The notes under the pieces were generated by a model, which saw only the letters and a program-made list of their open reading frames with translations, was not told where the DNA came from and ran no database searches. DNA of 9,066 nt from an uncultured Clostridia bacterium (GTDB taxonomy: Bacteria > Bacillota > Clostridia > Oscillospirales > Acutalibacteraceae), in assembly GCA_945788455.1 (NCBI GenBank), contig CALZMC010000012.1, positions 1 through 9,066 of the forward strand, in the 5' to 3' direction. A program made the position numbers and the translations under genes. Positions 5,862 through 9,066 of this stretch are shown here, in pieces. How positions within the stretch are numbered: position 1 is the stretch's first letter; every line of letters begins with the position of its first letter.

Positions 5862-6673
5862 TCTGTATCTCCTTGATGCCAATAATTCAAATCTGTGTAT
5901 TTACTCGATACTCCGTCACATTTTCCCTTTTCGCTATACTGCCAAATATCATAGCGACCGCTGTATGTAACGCTCTTGTTATAATCTGCAACCCAAATGA
6001 CCGTATTGTCGCCGAGCTTATTTGTGCTGATATAATTATCGAGCATATAAGATGATGCGTAAACTCCCGTAATATAGCCCTTTTTCTCAAGTCTTGAGCA
6101 AAAGGCATTAATTATTTTTGCATTCTCCTTTGGAGTATTATTCGCATTATATAGCCTGCCGACAGCATTTCCATCCCTGTCAACAGGATATTCAAAGTCA
6201 ATAATAATCGGCAATTTCACATCATATTTCTTCACTATATCATAGACAAAATCGGCTTCTCTTTCAGCCTCCTTTTTGTCGGTAGCCTGAGTGTAGAAAT
6301 AGACGCCGAACGGAATTTTTGCATCGCTCGCGCCCTTTAGGTTATCGTCACATTTCTTATCCTTAACCAATTCGCCGTTTCCGTATCCGCAATAGCCGAC
6401 ACGAATAAACGCAAAATCCTGCGATGACGCAACCTTTTTCCAATCAATTTTGCCGTTATGCTCGCTGACATCAATGCCCTGTGCGACCTTTTTGCCGAAA
6501 TCATAGACGTTCATCGGCTCGCGCCTGTTATTTGATATAATAACAACTGAGCAAATCAGCGAGACGGCCACAGCTATTACAATAGCAATTATGGGAATAT
6601 TCACATTTTTTATACCGTTGACGGAATTAACATTCCTTTTTTTTGAGGTATTTTGTGTTTTTTTAACTGCCAT
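5858..6673 (-). CDS. Membrane-anchored GH25 muramidase
   Basis: Predicted type II membrane protein, 271 aa: a basic Lys/Asn-rich cytoplasmic tail (residues 1-25), one transmembrane helix (26-46, IPIIAIVIAVAVSLICSVVII region), a short stalk and an extracytoplasmic GH25 domain (about 66-266). Catalytic acids are present: Asp68 in GIDVSEHNG, and Asp159 and Glu161 in IIIDFEY. No signal-peptidase site or lipobox is seen (the residues before Cys41 are SLI), so it should stay in the membrane. The ATG at 6673 is chosen because GAGAGGAAG lies just upstream; an in-frame ATG at 6748 would add a second hydrophobic segment and lacks a clear RBS. It overlaps the secreted GH25 gene by four bases. The two catalytic domains are clearly related but diverged, so this is an old duplication or a pairing of two family members. 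Confidence 0.9.
   Translation of the reverse strand: MAVKKTQNTSKKRNVNSVNGIKNVNIPIIAIVIAVAVSLICSVVIISNNRREPMNVYDFGKKVAQGIDVSEHNGKIDWKKVASSQDFAFIRVGYCGYGNGELVKDKKCDDNLKGASDAKIPFGVYFYTQATDKKEAEREADFVYDIVKKYDVKLPIIIDFEYPVDRDGNAVGRLYNANNTPKENAKIINAFCSRLEKKGYITGVYASSYMLDNYISTNKLGDNTVIWVADYNKSVTYSGRYDIWQYSEKGKCDGVSSKYTDLNYWHQGDTE
5868..5874 (-). promoter_or_regulatory. RBS deciding the start of the secreted GH25 gene
   Basis: AAGGAGA on the minus strand lies inside the last codons of the upstream GH25 gene, six nt before the ATG at 5861. It fixes the start at the ATGA overlap and excludes the TTG at 5882. Confidence 0.75.
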
Positions 6674-6677
6674 ATTT

Positions 6678-6686
6678 CTTCCTCTC
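6678..6686 (-). promoter_or_regulatory. RBS deciding the start of the membrane GH25 gene
   Basis: GAGAGGAAG on the minus strand ends four nt before the ATG at 6673, with its AGAGG core seven nt away. It supports that start over the in-frame ATG at 6748. Confidence 0.7.
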
Positions 6687-6743
6687 ATCAGTAATTTATA
6701 TATTAACATAAGAAAGGCCAAAAATCCAGCATAAAATCCACAT

Positions 6744-6771
6744 TTCATATAATTGGAAATTTATGCTTCAA
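6744..6771 (-). promoter_or_regulatory. Possible promoter of the GH25 operon
   Basis: On the minus strand TTGAAG (6766-6771) and TATGAA (6744-6749) are 16 nt apart. The -10 is a weak match and the region is AT-rich, so other placements are possible, such as TATAAA nearer the gene. If right, transcription starts downstream of the ATG at 6748, excluding that longer start. Confidence 0.3.
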
Positions 6772-6806
6772 AAACATATATTTTTTACATAAAACACCAA
6801 CAATTA

Positions 6807-6834
6807 TTGACACAGAAAAATATTTGTCTATAAT
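6807..6834 (+). promoter_or_regulatory. Consensus sigma-A promoter of DAHP synthase gene
   Basis: Perfect TTGACA (6807-6812) and perfect TATAAT (6829-6834) are separated by 16 nt. The predicted start is near 6841, giving a leader of about 37 nt with no room for a T-box, riboswitch or attenuator. Confidence 0.85.
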
Positions 6835-6877
6835 ATTGATAAAAGAAAATATAAAATATTTTTATTGAGGTAAGAAT

Positions 6878-7912
6878 ATGGATAATATGAATTTTAAAAG
6901 AAAGCTTCCTGTTCCAAAGGAAATCAAGGCAGAAATGCCTCTGTCAAAGGAAGCAGCCGAAATCAAAGCAAAAAAGGACAAGGAAATCGCAAGAGTATTT
7001 AAGGGCGAGGACAACAGACTGCTACTTATCATCGGACCGTGCTCTGCCGACAGAGCCGACTCGGTTTTAGATTACATAAACAGACTTGCACTCGTTCAAA
7101 AGGAGGTTGAGGACAAGCTTATCCTCATTCCTCGAATTTATACAGGCAAGCCGAGAACAACAGGTGCAGGCTATAAGGGTATGCTTCATCAGCCAGACCC
7201 TGACAAGAAGCCTGATATGCTCGAGGGCATTAAGGCTATCCGTCAGCTCCACAAGGATGCTATTGAGCAGACAGGTCTTGTTTGTGCAGACGAAATGCTA
7301 TATCCACAAAATTACAGATACCTTTCAGACCTGCTGTCATATATCGCAATCGGTGCAAGGTCGGTCGAAAATCAAGAGCATAGACTGACATCATCGGGTA
7401 TTGATGTTCCTGTCGGTATGAAAAACCCGACAAGCGGCGACCTGTCAATTATGCTTAATGCTATTAAGGCGGCACAGGGCAGTCACACATTTTTATATCG
7501 TGGCTGGGAGGTTGAGTCAAAGGGCAACCCTCTCGCTCACGCAATTCTTCGCGGTAGTGTCAGCAAGCACGGAAATAATCACGCAAACTATCACTACGAG
7601 GATTTAAGACAGCTATATGATTTGTATTGCAATGACGATTTTCAAAATCCTGCTGTTGTTGTTGATACTAACCACTCAAATTCCGGAAAGAAATATCTTG
7701 AGCAGGTTAGAATTGCTAACGAGGTTCTTCACTCAATGCGTCACAGCACAGATGTTAAGTCAATGGTAAAGGGCTTTATGATTGAGTCTTACATCGAGGA
7801 CGGCTGTCAAATGGTTGAGGACGGTGTATATGGAAAATCCATTACCGACCCTTGTCTTGGCTGGGATAAGACAAAGGATATGATTTATTCAATCGCCGAC
7901 CAGGTTGAATAA
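6878..7912 (+). CDS. aroF: 3-deoxy-7-phosphoheptulonate (DAHP) synthase, type I AroFGH class
   Basis: Condenses phosphoenolpyruvate and erythrose 4-phosphate to DAHP, the first step of the shikimate pathway to Phe, Tyr and Trp; cytoplasmic. 344 aa, near the usual length of the AroF/G/H type. The metal ligands expected from E. coli AroG have counterparts: Cys55 in IIGPCSAD, His266 in DTNHSNS, Glu303 in MIESYIEDG and Asp324 in SITDPCLGW. The PEP-binding stretches KPRTTGAGYKG (91-101) and GARSVENQEHR (159-169) are present. The TTGAGYKGMLHQPDP variant replaces the enterobacterial TTVGWKGLINDP-like form. The ATG at 6878 has GAGG seven nt upstream; a second ATG three codons later is too far from it. 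The gene is alone between its own promoter and terminator. The N-terminal extension is of AroG type and could carry feedback inhibition, but the effector cannot be read from this sequence. The gene symbol is a class label; aroG or aroH would serve equally. Confidence 0.95.
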   Translation: MDNMNFKRKLPVPKEIKAEMPLSKEAAEIKAKKDKEIARVFKGEDNRLLLIIGPCSADRADSVLDYINRLALVQKEVEDKLILIPRIYTGKPRTTGAGYKGMLHQPDPDKKPDMLEGIKAIRQLHKDAIEQTGLVCADEMLYPQNYRYLSDLLSYIAIGARSVENQEHRLTSSGIDVPVGMKNPTSGDLSIMLNAIKAAQGSHTFLYRGWEVESKGNPLAHAILRGSVSKHGNNHANYHYEDLRQLYDLYCNDDFQNPAVVVDTNHSNSGKKYLEQVRIANEVLHSMRHSTDVKSMVKGFMIESYIEDGCQMVEDGVYGKSITDPCLGWDKTKDMIYSIADQVE

Positions 7913-7934
7913 TATAATATTGCAATAACAAACA

Positions 7935-7971
7935 AAACGGACCGATTAATTCAAGTCGGTCCGTTTCTTTT
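7935..7971. terminator. Bidirectional terminator between convergent genes
   Basis: An 11-bp perfect stem (AAACGGACCGA at 7935-7945, TCGGTCCGTTT at 7956-7966) with a 10-nt loop is followed by CTTTTT on the plus side. Read on the minus strand it is followed by TGTTTGTT. It should end the DAHP synthase transcript and the convergent small-protein transcript. Confidence 0.85.
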
Positions 7972-7979
7972 TGGATTTT

Positions 7980-8159
7980 TTAGTTTTGTTTTCTGACGAT
8001 ATCGTATTCATTGCCGTTAGGTCTAAAGTAGCGACACGTTTTGTTTTTATCACTCATTAGCGAAACGTACTCGTCCTCATCTAATACGAGAGAGCAAAAA
8101 TCCTCCTGTGTCTCGTCATCATATTCGTTATACCAACACTTTTCGCATAGACTATCCAT
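7980..8159 (-). CDS. Small acidic four-cysteine protein (DUF6472-like)
   Basis: 59 aa, function unknown. It starts MDSLCEKCWYN, carries four cysteines (Cys5, Cys8, Cys22, Cys42) with a CxxC at the N-terminus, is rich in Asp/Glu (a DEDEY stretch at about 27-31), and ends in a CRYFRPNGNEYDIVRKQN tail. The pattern CEKC...LDEDE...C.YFRP..EY.IVRKQ matches, from memory, the DUF6472 mini-proteins of Clostridia. A zinc or Fe-S site is plausible from the Cys spacing but unproven. The start at 8159 is set by AGGAG eight nt upstream; an in-frame GTG at 8168 overlaps that RBS and is rejected. It follows the AICAR transformylase gene by 71 nt, with a terminator between them. Confidence 0.85.
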   Translation of the reverse strand: MDSLCEKCWYNEYDDETQEDFCSLVLDEDEYVSLMSDKNKTCRYFRPNGNEYDIVRKQN

Positions 8160-8167
8160 TCTGCTCA

Positions 8168-8172
8168 CTCCT
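8168..8172 (-). promoter_or_regulatory. RBS deciding the start of the small Cys protein
   Basis: AGGAG on the minus strand lies eight nt before the ATG at 8159. It touches the GTG at 8168, so the GTG cannot use it. Confidence 0.7.
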
Positions 8173-8188
8173 AATCAATATTAATCCG

Positions 8189-8216
8189 TTAAAAAAGGGA
8201 CAATCTCTTGCCCCTC
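8189..8216 (-). terminator. Intrinsic terminator after AICAR transformylase gene
   Basis: On the minus strand AGGGGCAA / TTGTCCCT (8208-8215 with 8196-8203) form an 8-bp stem with one G-U pair and a GAGA tetraloop, followed by six T (8191-8196). It is placed 15 nt after the stop codon. Readthrough would feed the small-protein gene downstream. Confidence 0.7.
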
Positions 8217-8230
8217 TTAATTTATATTTA

Positions 8231-9066
8231 TTAATGGTGGAAAAGACGAATTCCTGTCATTGCCATAGCAATGCCATAGCCGTCACAGCACTCGATAACA
8301 TTCTCGTCTCTTACAGAGCCACCCGGCTGTGCAATATACTTAACACCCGAACGAACAGCGCGCTCAATATTATCCTCGAATGGGAAGAAAGCATCGGAGC
8401 CGAGAGCAACGTCAGTCATCTGCTTATGCCACTGAGCCTTCTCCTCAGCAGTAAACGGAGCCGGACATTCTGTGAAGAATCTCTGCCATACGCCGTCCTT
8501 TAGCAAATCCTCATACTCATCGCTAATGTAGAGGTCGATGGCATTGTCGGCATCACACTTACGAATACCGTCAATGAAAGGAAGATTTAGCACCTTCTCA
8601 TTTCTGCGAAGCCAAAGCATATCTGCCTTGTTTCCTGCCATACGGGTACAAAGAATTCTGCTCTGCTGACCTGCGCCGACACCGAGAGTTTGACCTCCCT
8701 TTGCATAAACAACAGAATTTGACTGAGTATATTTTAGTGTAATCATTGAGATTAAAAGGTCAATCTTTGCAATTTCGGGAATATCCTTAACCTTAGTCGG
8801 CATATCGTCAAAAAGGTCCATTGTAATCTTTGCATTATTTCTCTTTTGCTCAAACTTGATGCCGAACACCTGCTTTGTCTCCATTTCCTCAGGAACGTAA
8901 TCAGCGTCAATCTTAATAACAAGGAAATTTCCGCGTCTTTTTGCCTTTAGGATTTCAAGAGCCTCATCGGTATAATCAGGAGCGATAATTCCGTCACTAA
9001 CCTCTTTTTGTAAAAATGTTGCAACAGAAGCGTCACAAGTGTCTGAAAGCGCAACAAAGTCGCCGA
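8231..9066 (-). CDS. purH: AICAR formyltransferase, C-terminal part (5' end beyond window)
   Basis: Transfers a formyl group from 10-formyl-tetrahydrofolate to AICAR to make FAICAR, the penultimate step of IMP synthesis; cytoplasmic. The frame is open to the window edge: 277 residues from GDFVALSDTCDASVA to the stop. The ATG at 8884 is internal; the reading upstream (AKRRGNFLVIKIDADYVPEEMETKQVFGI) is clearly homologous sequence. The C-terminus has the hallmarks GSDAFFPFEDNIERA, YIAQPGGSVRD and AMTGIRLFHH. The segment style (VSDGIIAP, DYVPEEMETKQVFGIKFEQ) matches the Clostridia form of about 390 aa that consists of the transformylase domain alone, rather than the roughly 510-590-aa bifunctional PurH; about 115 residues would then be missing here. 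The catalytic Lys-His region lies outside the window. The gene symbol is that of the transformylase activity; if monofunctional, IMP cyclohydrolase must be encoded separately. Confidence 0.92.
   Translation of the reverse strand, partial: GDFVALSDTCDASVATFLQKEVSDGIIAPDYTDEALEILKAKRRGNFLVIKIDADYVPEEMETKQVFGIKFEQKRNNAKITMDLFDDMPTKVKDIPEIAKIDLLISMITLKYTQSNSVVYAKGGQTLGVGAGQQSRILCTRMAGNKADMLWLRRNEKVLNLPFIDGIRKCDADNAIDLYISDEYEDLLKDGVWQRFFTECPAPFTAEEKAQWHKQMTDVALGSDAFFPFEDNIERAVRSGVKYIAQPGGSVRDENVIECCDGYGIAMAMTGIRLFHH

Noticed and set aside
5862..5882. TTG start at 5882 for the secreted GH25 protein
   Set aside because: It would place the good RBS inside the coding sequence. The ATG at 5861 gives an ATGA overlap and a normal signal peptide.
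4044..6673. Prophage lysis cassette
   Set aside because: GH25 enzymes occur in phages, but no holin, tail, integrase or attachment repeat is near, and the signal peptide and membrane anchor fit host surface proteins.
6674..6748. Longer N-terminus (start at 6748) for the membrane GH25 protein
   Set aside because: It would add a second hydrophobic segment and lacks a convincing RBS, whereas the ATG at 6673 has GAGAGGAAG ideally placed.
8108..8503. 131-aa plus-strand open frame over the purine gene and small gene
   Set aside because: It is antisense to two well-supported genes and crosses a terminator, with no family resemblance.

Overview
The window looks like a chromosomal segment of a low-to-mid-GC Gram-positive anaerobe of the Clostridia, probably Oscillospirales/Ruminococcaceae. 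This is inferred from the style of the proteins: a Clostridia-type tryptophan/tyrosine ABC transporter, a stand-alone-type AICAR transformylase, a DUF6472-like Cys-rich mini-protein and GH25 lysozymes with FnIII modules. AGGAGG-type ribosome binding sites, and an intergenic repeat I recall from this group, point the same way. No phage, transposase, CRISPR, tRNA or rRNA is visible.

Layout. 2-622 (+) is the 3' part of an OmpR/PhoB-family response regulator ending at a hairpin terminator. 623-1014 has no gene but is packed with palindromes: two terminator-like hairpins, a large imperfect inverted repeat and a composite extragenic repeat. 3833-1015 (-) is a three-gene ABC importer operon (lipoprotein, permease, ATPase) with a good sigma-A-type promoter and an internal stem-loop. 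6673-4044 (-) is a two-gene operon of GH25 muramidases, one membrane-anchored and one secreted with Ig-like and FnIII modules, coupled by an ATGA overlap and ending at a bidirectional terminator. Diverging from it, 6878-7912 (+) is a type I DAHP synthase behind a perfect TTGACA-N16-TATAAT promoter. 8159-7980 (-) is a small four-Cys protein, and 9066-8231 (-) is the C-terminal part of an AICAR formyltransferase with its own terminator.

How the genes relate. DAHP synthase opens the shikimate/aromatic amino acid pathway and the ABC importer resembles TrpXYZ-type tryptophan/tyrosine importers, so aromatic amino acid synthesis and uptake may sit close together, separated by the wall-hydrolase pair. 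The purine gene and the regulator look unrelated.

The most unusual observation is the importer's binding lipoprotein (2799-3833). Its two halves are in the reverse of the order normal for the family. The segment that is usually C-terminal directly follows the signal peptide and lipobox, and the segment that is usually N-terminal ends the protein, with the break at the inter-lobe hinge. This looks like a natural circular permutation of a solute-binding protein in an otherwise intact operon.
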